A stretch of 64,000 bases of DNA from Solanum dulcamara (Eukaryota; Streptophyta; Magnoliopsida; Solanales; Solanaceae), in NCBI RefSeq assembly GCF_947179165.1, contig NC_077248.1, positions 46,402,232 through 46,466,231 of the forward strand. The letters are read 5' to 3'. Each line of letters opens with the position of its first letter. The stretch's first letter is position 1. The position numbers and the translations under genes are program-made. Under the pieces are notes generated by a model. It had not been told where the DNA came from, did no database searches, and was given only the letters and a program-made list of their open reading frames with translations. Shown one piece after another: positions 35,021-47,060 of this stretch.

Positions 35021-35455
35021 GATATCACTAATGGAGAGATATAATGGAGACAACAACAATAAAGTAAAAAAAATAATAGAAACAAATTACAATAATTATG
35101 TCTATCATCAAATAAAGTAGATTAAAACTATCATATCTTTTAAAACAATCAATTAAAATAATCAAAAGTAAATATATATGACAATAGATGTCACTAATAA
35201 AAGATATGATGGAGACAACAACAATAAGGTAAAAAAATAATAGAAACAAATCACAATAATTATATCTATCATCAAATAAAGTAGATTAAAACTATCATAT
35301 CTTTTAAAACAATCAATTAAAATAATCAAAAATAAATATATATGACAATAGATGTCACTAATAAAAGATATGATGGAGACAACAACAATAAAGTAAAAAA
35401 AATAATAGAAACAAATCACAATAATTATATCTATCATAAAATAAAGTAGATCTAT
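35021..35455 (+). repeat. Tandem repeat of about 165 bp, 2.6 copies, in E
   Basis: Copies begin at 35021, 35187 and 35351 (gatrtcactaa ... tatatatgacaata). The third stops at about 35455. Confidence 0.9.
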
Positions 35456-35786
35456 AAACAAAAAAAAAGTAAAAAACAACAATGAAAAAAAATAATAAAA
35501 ATAATAAAACAAAGGAGAGATAGAGTTGTTACTTGTTAGTTTCTTACCGGATTTACCATCGCGATAGCTAGTTGTTGTTTCCCAAAGATGGAGCTACTCC
35601 GGAGGTTATTGATTTAACACTATTGGACTTTGTTTTAGCTTGCAAAATATAACGTAAAATATAAACTTAAACTAAAATTTCCGTCTTTTTTTTAATGGGG
35701 AGGCCTCGAAAATCGACGAAAAGATTTTTTCATTGGCCAATTACAATTTGAATTATATATAAATTTGAAGTAATATTTCATATTAT

Positions 35787-35841
35787 CACTTAAGGCTATA
35801 CAACAACAACAACAACAACAAACAACAACACTTAAGGCTAT
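35787..35841 (+). repeat. (CAA)n tract between 13-bp direct repeats
   Basis: CACTTAAGGCTAT at 35787-35799 and again at 35829-35841, with 29 bp of nearly pure (CAA)n between. Looks like a target duplication around a tail-only insertion. Confidence 0.85.
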
Positions 35842-36317
35842 CAAAACAGTAAATCCGACCAAAAATGTCCCTCATGTTGTACCTAAAATTTGAAACTCCA
35901 AAAGGCAAATCTGGACATTATGTCCTTCATTAAAGTTTTAGATATATGTCTTAAGCTTGCAAAAATAAAAGAATCATCACAAAATACATTTTGTACAAAA
36001 AGATATGATCAAAATACTAGCGGTTGTACATGCTGGAATTTTAAATAAAAATCTGGACAAAACTTGTCCTATGTTGCATCCTATTTTTTGACCCAATAAC
36101 AGCACATCTAGGCTCCAACATAAACATAAAAGTTGTAGGTACGTGTTTCATCTTTCCAAAACATATTTATTTACTAAAAACAAAGATCTATACAATGAGA
36201 TACGCCAAAATTACTAACAGCTATGCAATTTCAAAAATCGATTTCGATTTACTTACCAACAAGGGAGGGGTTGCTTTGTTCTAGCTGAAAAGACAAGCTT
36301 CATTGGAGACTTTTTGA

Positions 36318-36483
36318 GGGAGAAAAAGAGAAGAGAATGGAGAGAGTAGTTTGTTTATGAGGGAGAAAAAGAAAAGATAATAGAGAGAGTGGTGTTGAAA
36401 GGGAGAAAAAGAGAAGAGAATGGAGAGAATAGTTTGTTTATGAGGGAGAAAAAGAAAAGATAATGGAGAGAGTGGTGTTGAAA
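36318..36483 (+). repeat. Two tandem 83-bp units in E
   Basis: Units begin gggagaaaaagagaag at 36318 and 36401; each ends gagtggtgttgaaa. Purine-rich strand. Confidence 0.92.
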
Positions 36484-36751
36484 TAATTTTGTTTTAAAAT
36501 TTTAATTTTAGCTTGGATGAAATCTTCTATCTTAGACTCCCTAAACAAGTTGTTTGAACAATTAATCAACCAAAAATCAAAAGTTCTTTGACTTCTTGTA
36601 TTGATAAAAAAAAAGTTTTTTGGCTTCTTATGTTAATTAAAAGAAAAGTTAATTGGTTTCTTGTGTTAATAAAAAGTTATTTGGTTTCTTGTGTTGATTA
36701 AATTGTTGAACATGAGTGAGAAATCATTCTCAAAATGACTTAATGAGTCAT

Positions 36752-36771
36752 TAATATATATATATATATAT
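36752..36771 (+). repeat. (TA)n dinucleotide repeat
   Basis: Ten TA units. Confidence 0.95.
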
Positions 36772-37157
36772 GTATCGATAGGTAACACAAAAAATAAAAA
36801 AATGTAATCAATATTTTTTAAGATATATTGTGTTGTAGAGAATAAATTACAGTGTTATGTTGTGTACGTTTAAAGATGATTGTAAAAATAATATGACTAT
36901 TAAAATTTTCAAATGACAATAAATTCATAAGAATCTTATTATTTACGAAATTAAGAATGTTTATCCATAAATTATTAAAAGGGAAAAATAAAATAAAAAA
37001 TCATAAAAATGCTAAAATAAGGATAATTATTAATAAAAAAAATAATTAAAACTAAAAAATATATAAAAAAAATTATATTTTGTGTTCTTTAACGATCAAG
37101 TAGTCTGAAGACGTTAATTTTGAGTACAGAGAGCCAAAATTAGGTGTCAACAACGGG

Positions 37158-38515
37158 TTGTAGAAACAAGGACGGGTCATAAAGACCACCTGTCATAAAA
37201 CTTCATAGAGTTGTATGCTGTAGATTTTTCAGACCTGCAGGATGAGACCAAAAGATGGGTCATTTCCTTGACAACGGTCGTAAACCTTGTCCATTTCTAA
37301 ACTTCAAAGACTCAATTTCTAGGACCTTTTCTCAGACCTGCATGATGAGTCATCTAGACGACTTGTCATCTCAAAGACAACCTGTATAAAAGGGTCCATA
37401 GGGTCAACTTTCAGATTTTAATAAAGGGCAATTGTGTCTTTTCCAAGATCATTTTGTGAACCTAGACACTTTTATGGACAAGTTAAAAGTCTATAAATAC
37501 TCTTTTATTCAAAATCCTCTCCTATTCAATTTAGACTCTCAAAATTCCCAAGGCAAGAACTCACAAGGTCTCTCAAGGTTTCTCTCCAAATTCAAGATAG
37601 GGTTTCAAGATTTCCTCAAGGTTCTTCTTCAATTCTTAGTGAATTAAGGCAAGGTATATGGGGATTGATTCATTGGGCCTTTTCACCCATGAAGTCCCAA
37701 AGGTTTCTCAAGTTTTCATTCAATTAAAAATTTATTATGAACCCTAGTTTTGATGAATTGCATTGGGCTGATTTAATTTCATCTTCAAATGTTATCAATT
37801 ATATTTATATGCTTTTTCTTATATGAATTGCATGATTTCAAGTTGAATTATAGATGCCCATGCATAAAGCTATATTTTTATGCTATAATTTTGAAGTAAA
37901 GATGATTTTATGATTTAAGCATGAATTAAATAATTTATAAAGATAGTTTTCAATAAGTTATAATTGAGTTATAATTTTAAAGTTAAAGATTGAGATGATG
38001 ATGAGAGCTAAGATCATTAGATGTTTTTAGATGGTGATAAGGACAATTCTCATCGAAGTGATAGATTCTTATGAATCACCAAGTTAGATGAGCTATTCCT
38101 AAATATTTTATAGTTGGATTGATAGGCAGTTACTATCTTTCCCTATTATGTTATGATTATATTTTATGAGTTTTCGTTGGGATATTGACTAAGGACCGAG
38201 AGGACTTCTAGGTGGGGTTCGGTCGAATAACATAGTTGGTTATCCAAGGGAATCCTAATAGCAACCTAAAGTCCCAAACTACGGTATCCATGTAGGTTGC
38301 CTTCATGGCCTAGCTAGTGGATCCACATAGCCCAATTGTGTTGAGTTGAGTTATCTTTGGAGTATGATGCGGCGAGGTAGCCTCCCCTATTTCGGTGAAG
38401 GAGTTATCGACATGTTTCAATGCAGAAGTCATTGGATTCCATGTAATATCTCTCATGGTCTTAGTTGTCGGTTAAAGGTCCTATCCCATACAAGCTGAAG
38501 TTCAAGTTAAGCTAC
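37158..38515 (+). repeat. 5' LTR of D, second part
   Basis: Resumes after E and matches 40765-42095 (gaccacctgtca, ttaaaagtctataaat, gaggacttctaggtgggg, cggttaaa). Ends at about 38505-38515, where it fuses with pol; the last 600 bp of the LTR are missing. Confidence 0.88.
37491..37500 (+). promoter_or_regulatory. TATA box in 5' LTR of D
   Basis: CTATAAATAC, identical in the 3' LTR (41096-41105). The following leader ends in an aaggcaaga...caaggtat stretch. Likely pol II promoter of the element. Confidence 0.6.
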
Positions 38516-40187
38516 AATACTTGTTTAAACAAAAAGATTTGAACCTTCGGTAAAGGAGATGGCTTGAGTTATTGAAGGATTATGATATGAGTGTGTTGTA
38601 TCATCTAGGAAAAGCTTATGTGGTTGCCGATTCATTAAGTAGATTGTCCATGAGTAGTTTGGCACACGTTGAAAAAGATAAGAAAGAATTGGTTAAAGAT
38701 ATTCATAGATTGGCATGCTTAGGTGTGCATTTGGTTGATTCTAATGATGGAGGTGTTATTGTTCGTAATGGTTCAGAATCATCTCTTGTAGTGGAAGTAA
38801 AGCCCAAGCAAGACCAAGTCCTAATTTTAGTTGAGTTAAATAAGCCGGTTGCCTAAAAATCCATTGAGCTTTCTCCCAAGAGGGAGATGCTGTGCTACTT
38901 TACCAAGGTTATTTGTGTGTACCTAGTGTTGATAGGTTAAGAGAGTTGATATTGAATAAGACCCATAGTTCCCAATACTCGATTCATCAGGGTTCCGCCA
39001 AGATGTATCATGACTCAAGGGAAGTGTATTGGTGGAACAACATGAACAAGGACATAACAGAGTTTGTAGCTAGGTGTCCAAATTGCCAATATATTAAAGT
39101 TCAGCATCAAAGATCGGGAGGTCTAGCCCAAGACATTGAGATTCCTACTTGGAAGTGGGAAGATGTGAATATGGATTTTTTAATAGGTTTGCCTCGTACT
39201 AAGAATCAACATGATTCCATTTGGGTTGTTGTAGATTGGATGACCAAGTTGGCTTATTCTCTACTAGTTAAGACATCCTATGGTGCCGAAGATTATGCTA
39301 AGTTGTATGTTCGTGAGTTAGTACGACTTTATAGTATGACCTTATACATCATATCGGATCGAGGTACACAATTTACTTCACACTTTTAGAAGTCGTTTCA
39401 AAATGGGTCTCGATACAAAGGTTAAGTTGAGTTCCATTTTTCATCCTCAGACTGACGGTCAAGCCGAAATAATGATCAAACTTTAGAGGATATGTTATGG
39501 GCATGTGTTATTAATTTTAAAGGAAGTTGGGATGAATATTTGCCATTGATTGAGTTTGCCTATAATAATAATTATCACTCTAACATCTAAATGGCTTATT
39601 TTGAAGCATTATATGGGAGAAGATGCAGATCCCCAGTGGGATGGTTTGAAGTTGGTGAGATGGATTTGATTTGTCCAGATTTGGTGATGGATGCTATAAA
39701 AAAGGTAAGATTCATAAGAGAGAGGTTAAATATAGCTCAAAGTCGTTAAAAGTCCTATAACGATGTTAGAAAAAGAGAGCTCGAATTTGAGGTAGATGAT
39801 TGGGTCTATTTGAAGGTTTCACCAATGGGTGTAATGCATTTTGATAAGAAAGGGAAATTGAGCCCTAGTTATGTTGGACCTTATAAGATATTGAGACATG
39901 TTGGCAAAGTGTCTTATGAGTTAGATTTGCTACTTTAGTTGGCTATGGTTCACCCGATGTTTCATGTGTCTATGTTAAGGAAGTTCTTGGGTGATCCAAA
40001 CTCCATTGTGCCATTGAAAGATTTAAGTGTTCAGGAAAATTTGTCTTATGAAGAAGTTCCAGTGGAAATATTAGACCGGCATGTTAAGAAATTAAGGAAC
40101 AAAGAAGTTGTGTCTGTCAAGGTGTTGTGGAGGAATCAACAAGTAGAAAGTGCTACTTGGGAGGCGGAGGCGGATATCATAAAATGA
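38516..40187 (+). pseudogene. RNase H end, integrase and chromodomain-like tail of element D
   Basis: Opens in the RNase H tail (LNLR-stop-RRWLELLKDYDMSVLYH). Integrase follows: H2C2 at about 38965-39085 (SSQYSIHQG...CPNCQ), core start NMDFLIGLP near 39168, second Asp in [12 protein letters not shown] (39352-39387) followed by TAG where the family has Trp. The Glu-containing stretch near 39465 is damaged by a small deletion (QAE then IMIKL). PFEALYGRR-like and GKKGKLSPSYVGP-like blocks follow, then the open tail 39939-40187 with VEILDRHVKKLRNKEV, VKVLWRNQQVE and TWEAEADII. About half of pol; cannot act alone. Confidence 0.9.
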
Positions 40188-40470
40188 TATCCATACCTCT
40201 TTTCCCTCTCTTCAAGCTTAAAGTAGTAAGTTGTTCTTATTCACTCTAGTTGAACTCTTATGTATTCAGTTCCTCATATGTCATTCATATACATGCATGT
40301 TCATGAAAAAGTTGATTTTAAAGTTATGATTTCATGTTAAGTTGAAGTTTTCATGTTCCATGCATAGTAAGATATCTTTATGTTCATGTTGGGTTGATAG
40401 TCCTCTTTTCTTGTCCTTTGTATGATAAGTTAATCTCATTAGAGGACGAATATTCCCAAGGGGGAGATAT
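40188..40470 (+). other. 3' untranslated region and polypurine tract of D
   Basis: Ends ATTAGAGGACGAATATTCCC and AAGGGGGAGATAT directly before the 3' LTR. Confidence 0.88.
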
Positions 40471-42712
40471 TGTAAGACCCCGTAGGTCAGAAAGTTGGAA
40501 CCAAGGAGTAAAGTCCCAGAATTTCGAACTTATTCATGTGACTAGTCCCTATACAGCTCATAGATATCCCTACAACTCTAAGAAATGAGTCATAGAGTGA
40601 CCATTCGAACAAAAGTTGAAGTTTCCTTTAGGAAAGGTTCTACGGCTTGTCAGGAAAAGTCATCCTCAAGATGATCGCTCATAGAAACCCCTCATAAGCT
40701 AAGTTCAGAGGCCAAGTTTCAAGAATCCCTCAGGGTCAAGTCTACGAACTTGCAAGACAGGTCATAAAAACAAGGATGGGTCATAAAGACCACCTGTCAC
40801 AAAACTTCAGAGATGTGTTCTACAGGTTTTTCAGACCTGTAGGATGAGCCCAAAAGAAGGGTCATTTCCTTGATGATGGGTCGTAAACCTTGTCTATTTC
40901 TAAACTTCAGAGATTAGATTTTAAGGCCATTTTCTTAGACCTGCAGGATGAGTCATTTAGATGACTCGTCATCTCAAAAATGACCCGTATAAAGGGGTCT
41001 GTAGGGTCCACTTTCAGATTTTAATGAAGGGTAATTGTGTCTTTTTATAAGATCTGTTCAATGAAATTAGAAACTTCTATGGCCAAGTTAAAAGTCTATA
41101 AATACTCTATTCTTCAAAGTCCCCTCCTATTCGATCATTCTCACAAAATTCCCAAGGCAAGAACTCGCAAGGTCTCTCAGGGTTTCTCTCAAAATTCAAG
41201 CTAGGGTTTCTAGATTTCCTCAAGGTTCTTCTTCAATTCTTAGTGAATTAAATCAAGGTATGTGGGGATTGGCTCATGGGACCTTTGCACCCATGAAGTC
41301 CCAAAGGTTTCTCAAGGTTTCATTCAATTTACAATTAATTATGAACCCTAGTTTTAATGAATTGCATTGGACTAATTTGATTTCATTTTTAAATGTTATC
41401 AATGATCTTTATATGCATGTTCTTATATGAATTGCATGATTTCAATTTGAATTATAGATGACCATAAGCTATATTTTCAAGCTATGATTATGAAGTAAAG
41501 ATGATTTTATGATTTAAACATGAGTTAGATCATTTATCAAGATAGTTTTCAATGAGTTACAACTGAGATTATGATTTTAACGTTAAAGATTGAAATGATG
41601 ATCAAAGTTTAGGTCATTAGATGTTTTGAGATGGAGATAATGATAATTCTCACAGAAGTTATAGATTCTTTTGAATCACCAAGTTTGATGAGCTATTCCT
41701 AAATATTATAAAGATGGATTGATAGATAGTTACTATTTTTCCATACTATGTTATGATTATGTTTTATGAGTTTCCGTTGGGATATTGACTAAGCACCTAG
41801 AGGACTTCTAGGTGGGGTTCGGATAAACAACACAGTTGGTTATCCAAGGGAATCCTAGTAGCAACCTAAAGTCCCAAACTATGTAGCCTAGCTAGTAGAT
41901 CCATAAAGCTCAGTTGGGTTGAGTTGAGGTATCTTTGGAGTATGCCCAGGCAAGGTAGCTTCCCCTGTTTTGATGCAGGAGTCATCAGCCTGTTTTAATG
42001 CAGGAGTCATTAGATTCCATGTAATATCTCGCATGATCTTAGTCATCGGTTAAATGTCCTATCCCACACAAGTTCAGGTTCAAGTTAAGCTATAAGGTGT
42101 CAAGTTATGAGTTGAAAGTCAAAGTTTTATGATATACATTAACCAAGAGTTTCTTATGTTTTGAATTGCTTTTAATTTATACTCATGTTCACTATGATTG
42201 GTCATACATCTTATGGCATATTAATACGTTCTTTTACTTTTTTATGCATACCTCACATACTTAGTACATTCAAACATACTAATGTATATTTTGCGTACAT
42301 TATCTCATAATGTAGGGGTGGATGCCACTCATGACTACCCCTCTCATAGCTAGAATTTTCATTAGATTTCAAAGAAGTTGGTGAGTCCTCACTCTGCCGA
42401 GGGAAAGACTTTTATTCATGTTACTGTTGATTACACTTTCTTCTATTGTTAGGGTGAGAGAGGATCTTGTCCTAAGCCCCCGTCAAAGACTAGACTAGAG
42501 GCATATTTAGATGATATTCATTGATGTGGTTTAGATTAGACGTTTATAGAGTTGAGTTTCCTTAGTCCCATTCCCCACTCGTGTGTTACTTCCTCTCACC
42601 TTTATATTGTTTTGTACCTTATGCATGCGATGTATGCTAAGATGGCTTATAGTTGGGGTCTCTCGAATCCTGATCGCCATGTTACGACTAAGCCCTAGGT
42701 CGGGTCGTGATA
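40471..42712 (+). repeat. 3' LTR of D (2242 bp)
   Basis: TGTAAGACCCC to GGTCGGGTCGTGATA; the terminal CA is decayed to TA. Followed by the duplication ctaaa. Complete reference copy for the interrupted 5' LTR. TATA box at 41096-41105. Confidence 0.93.
41096..41105 (+). promoter_or_regulatory. TATA box in 3' LTR of D
   Basis: CTATAAATAC, matching the 5' LTR copy at 37491-37500. Confidence 0.6.
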
Positions 42713-42717
42713 CTAAA

Positions 42718-44425
42718 TCTCCTAGGTTTTGATGCTCAAATTTTACTTGTTGACAATTTGGACAATCAGCCAAATATTCCATAATATCCTTCTTCATGCC
42801 ATTCCACCAATACACTTTCCTCAAATTATGATATATTTTGGTGGATCTCAGGTGAATAGAATATCGAGAACTATGAGCTGCAACAACTATCAACATTGAA
42901 AAGACATAAAAGACCATGATATCAAAGTACATCCCTTCTTTGAGAGAAAGCCTCAATGGCTTTTTTGGCATCTGCTTTCTTCAACTCAACCAAAATCAGA
43001 TCATAATCTTGCTTTTCCTTCACATCTAACACAAGGATTTTGCACAAATCCATGACCATCCTCGAAATCGACCATATAAATACCCAAATAATCTAGTTTA
43101 TGCACATCACGAACTAAATCCTTTTTCTCATCCTTAATATGGGCAACATTATTCATGGACAACTTACTAAGAGCATCGTCAACCATATTTGCCTTTCCCG
43201 TATGATAGCGAACACTCATATCATAATCCTTCAACAAATCAAGCCATATTCTTTATTGGAAAGTCTTTTTACTTGAACACATATTGTAATCTCTTATGAT
43301 CGGTGAGCACATCAACATGGACACCATACAGATAGACTTTACAAATCTTCAAAGCATACACCACCGCCTCTAACTCCAAGTCATGGGTTGGATAGTTCTT
43401 TTCATGCATCTTAAGTTTACATTTTGCATCAAAACACACCCAATACCAATCTTTGAGCCATTAAAATACACAATAAAGCCATTGGATCCTTCCAACAAAG
43501 TCAACATCGGGGTTGAAGTAAGTGGATATTTCAATTATTGGAAACTCTTTTCACATGCTTCGGACCATTGGAATTTCACCTTCTTTTAAGTCAAAATAGT
43601 CATAGGCAAAACAATAGAAGAAAATCTTTCCACAAACCATCTATAGTAATCGCTTAGACTTAAGAAACTCTGAATATCTGAAGAGGAAAGAGGTCTAGGC
43701 TAATTATTCATTGCCTAGGTCTTCTTAGGATCAACTTGAAGCCATCATCAGATACAACTATGGAAAAGGAATGCCATCGAACTCAACCAAAATTCACACT
43801 TGCTAAACTTCGCAAATATCTAACGACCTTTGCGAATTTGGAAGATGATAATCAAATGATCGATATGTTTCTCCTCACTCCAAGAATAGATCAATATATC
43901 ATCAATGAACACAATGAAGAACATATCCAACTATTTCTGGAAAACACTGTTCATCAAATGCAAAAAAATGGTAGGAGAATTTGTTAGTCCAAAAGACATA
44001 TACAAAAATTCAAAGTCATCATATCGAGTTCTAAAATTCTTCTTCAGAATGTCACCTTCCCTTACTCGAAGTTGATGATAACCCGATTGAAGAACAATCT
44101 TTAAGAAATAACTAGCTCCTTGAAGTTGACCGAACAAGTCACCAATCCTTGGGATGAGATACTTATTCTTAATTGTGACTTTATTCAATTATCTATAGTC
44201 AATACACATACTAAAGGAACCATCCTTCTTTTGAACAAAGAGAACTGGAGAACCCAAATGAGAGATAATTGGTATTATGAACCCCTTATCCAGCAAACCT
44301 TTAACTAATCCTTTAACTCTTAAGTTCTACTGGAGCCATTCTATAAGGAGGGATAGAGTTAGGCTGGGTATCAGTGAAGAAGATCAATACCAAAGTCTAT
44401 TTTCTATTTAGGAGGGATACCTAGA
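42718..44425 (-). pseudogene. Element F: RT, RNase H and integrase N-terminus
   Basis: Minus strand. RT: MAPVEL near 44325, [15 protein letters not shown] (44188 down), [12 protein letters not shown], then FIDDILIYS near 43899-43873 with FIDD intact. RNase H: the first catalytic Asp codon is Asn (VYFNGS, codon at 43460-43462), so it is dead. RHY/KDYDMSVRYHTGKANMVDDA near 43237-43170. The integrase zinc region is at 42880-42745 (SSRYSIHLRSTKIYH...CPNCQQ). It ends at the insertion of D and continues at 32649. Stops and frameshifts throughout. Confidence 0.87.
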
Positions 44426-45716
44426 AGTCACACCTAGAGCATACACCTTGGACATGACCAGTACTTGGAAACTATTTTTGGTCCCAAACAAACCCCCTGT
44501 CTTGTCTAACTCACTAAGTGGAAGATTTTAAATCATAAATGAACTTAGGTGAGCACAATAAAACATGAAACTTAATACTCTGTAGCATAAATCAGAAACA
44601 TCAAATATATAATAATATATGAGACTTAACTCAATGTTTTTCAAAACATACTCAAGGAAATAAAATAAACACTGTCAAGCTACTCTATGAAGCCTCTAAA
44701 ATGCTGACCAAGAAATAGGTACCGGGATAGGCACACAACTACCTCAAACTAATTACTAATAAATGAAATTAAAGACTCAAGAATGCCTCTGAATGCGAAG
44801 AGTTCTCACCAAAAAATGGGTAGAAAGCTAGATCTTCAATAATGCGCTTGTTGAGGATCTCTATAAACTGTATCTACATCATAAAATGATGCAGCTAGAA
44901 TGGCGTCAATACATAGAATGTATGAGTATGTAAAGTGGAAAAAGTAAACTTACTCAACATACTCTACTCAAGAACTCAACTCTGAAAATAGCACAACTCA
45001 AATAAGCATGAAATATAATAAGAGATAATACTTTAAAAAGATAATAATATAACTCAATGTTTAAAAATATAATAATTTACTCCTTGGGGAGTTTCTCTAA
45101 CTGAAAACTATCACTTATGAGCTACAAGATGATGCAATAAACTACTGTCATTGCCACAGTCGTCTAATACCTTGCCAGGGTAAGGGATAGAAACTCATCT
45201 GTAGATCCATTAAAAGTCTTCTTTTGGGACAATGAGGAGTCGCCCGAATGAATGGTAGAATATTATCCTACACTGGCTACATAGTTTATGGAGTTTGAGA
45301 TGTAGAGAATGAGGATGAACTTAGTCCACTATTATGATAGACTTACATACCTAGAACAAATATTTGCTAAGCGAATATTGAAGATTAGGCTTGAAAGCCT
45401 TGAACCCTAGCTTTTCCTCTTCTCTTTAGTTAATGTTCTCAAAATGTTTTGGGTGTTACTGAGAGAAAAACCTCATTGGGTATAGATAAGGGATAGATTT
45501 TTGTCCCAAAATGTATTGGGTTAAGTTTGGAAAAACTAGAGAAAAGACTGAAGTGTCCCTCATTAAAAAAATGATGGGCAAATATTAACTCCCAAGTCTG
45601 CGACGCGAACCTGGTCCAAAGATTCATTTTTCTAAATTTTTCTTGTCCCCAGTTTCATTTTTAGCACATTTTCTCTTGGTTCATAAAATAATCTAAGAAT
45701 GGTACGGGGTGTTACA
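44426..45716 (-). repeat. 3' LTR of J (about 1290 bp, internally deleted)
   Basis: Right edge GGGGTGTTACA at 45716, left edge degraded (agtcacacc). Matches 50238-50487 and 52564-54276, but lacks about 600 bp present at 53172-53772, with the join near 45298. Confidence 0.87.
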
Positions 45717-47060
45717 ACATCTAACCTTTGGGATCATTTATCCTCGAATGATGACCTCACTTAGAATCTACTAAAGGCACGAATAAAATGCAAGAACTTT
45801 AAAACATCAAACTCAAGGATAAATTACTCAATTTCATCAAACTCAAAGAGGTACTAATCTCATAGATGGGAATATGAATATTAGCTTTAACATCGATACT
45901 AGGAGGAAAGAATAGATGTGGGTACTTGGCCTTCATATCCTTCTCAGCTTCCAATGTATCTTCCTCAATTAATTGGTTTTTCCATAAAACTTTAACTGAA
46001 GCGACTTTTTTGGTCTAAAATTTATGAACTTTATGATCAAGATTCTTGATAGGAATCTCCTCATAAGACAAGCTACCTTTCACTCCAATATTTTTGGTAG
46101 GAACAATGTGTGAAGATATCATAAGAATTTCTTAAGAATGGAGATATGGTACACTGGATGAATGACATCTAACCTAAAAGGAAGCTCTAACTCATAGTCA
46201 ATGTTTTCCACTCTCTTTATAATCTTGTAGGGACCAATGTAATGCGGACTCAAATTCCCTTTTTTCCCCAAACTCATAACTCCCTTCATGGATGAAACCT
46301 TCAAGTATACTAAAATCATTTACCTCAAACTCCAAGTCCCTTCTCCTAACATCAGTGTAGGACTTCTAACAACTTTGCATTGTTTTTAACCTTTCTTGTA
46401 TGATCTTCACTTTATCCATAGCCTGATGGACTCAGTCTAGCCCTATCAACTCAGCCTCACCATCCTCAAACCATCCTATTGGTGATCTACATCTCCTCCT
46501 ATAAAGATCCTTATATGGATCTATTTAAAAGCTCAAATAAAAGTCGTTATTGTAAGCAAACTCAATAAGTGACTAGTGATCATCCCAATCACCCTTGAAA
46601 TATAGGCTCTCAACATATCCTCAAGAGTTTGAATAGTATGCTCTGCCTTACCGTCTCTCTGTGAGTGGAAAGCAGTGCTAAGATTCATCTTTGAACCCAA
46701 ACCTTTTTAGAAGCACTTCCAAAATTGTGTAGTGAATTGAGTACCTATGTCTGAGATGATAAACAAGGGAACTCCATGCATTCTAACTATCTTTTGAATA
46801 TACAGCCCTGCATAATCCTTGGCTGAATCTATAGTCTTCATGGGAAAAAAGTGAGCTCCCTTGGTCATCCTATTTATAATCACCCAAATCGAACCACGCT
46901 GTCTATGAGATCGTGGTAAGCTTGTAATAAAATCTATACTGATAATCTCCCACTTCCATTTTGTAACTCTATATTCTGAGCTACACCATAAGGCCTTTGA
47001 TTCTCCACTTTGACATGTTGGAAATTCAGGCACTTAGATACAAACTCTACTATGTCTCTC
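45717..47060 (-). pseudogene. Integrase and chromodomain-like tail of J
   Basis: Minus strand. Core at 47033-46707: KWKWEIISIDFITSLPRS, WVIINRMTKGAHF, IISDIGTQFTTQFW (the Arg after the second catalytic Asp is Ile). Then GVMSLGKKGNLSPHYIGP and HPVYHISILKKFL in 46319-46119, and VASVKVLWKNQLIEE with LEAEKDM near 46010-45925. The region 46700-46330 is frame-shifted. A degraded purine tract abuts the 3' LTR. Confidence 0.85.

Larger units (their letters stand above)
32923..37152 (+). mobile_element. E: 4.2-kb non-coding LTR-like insertion in D's 5' LTR
   Basis: Begins TGTTATGCCC and ends GTGTCAACA. Flanks atggg (32918-32922) and acggg (37153-37157) form a 5-bp duplication with one CpG-type change; the uninterrupted LTR at 40757 shows the empty site. 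No gag, pol, primer site or second LTR was found. Very AT-rich with several tandem repeats. A block at 32960-33180 (gtatggagtcaccacctaa ... gcatcctttgaaatccac) recurs diverged at 33690-33860. Best read as a long solo LTR or a non-autonomous element. Orientation not proven. Confidence 0.7.
32650..42712 (+). mobile_element. Element D: internally deleted gypsy element inserted in F integrase
   Basis: LTRs start TGTAAGACCCC; the 3' copy ends TCGTGATA. Perfect target duplication ctaaa at 32645-32649 and 42713-42717. The 5' LTR is interrupted by E and then fuses at about 38505-38516 to the end of RNase H, so the LTR tail, primer site, gag, protease and RT are missing. Integrase and chromodomain-like tail remain. 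Confidence 0.92.

Noticed and set aside
35028..35512. Two overlapping hydrophobic minus-strand frames looking like membrane proteins
   Set aside because: Product of the AT-rich 165-bp tandem repeat; the protein repeat mirrors the DNA repeat.
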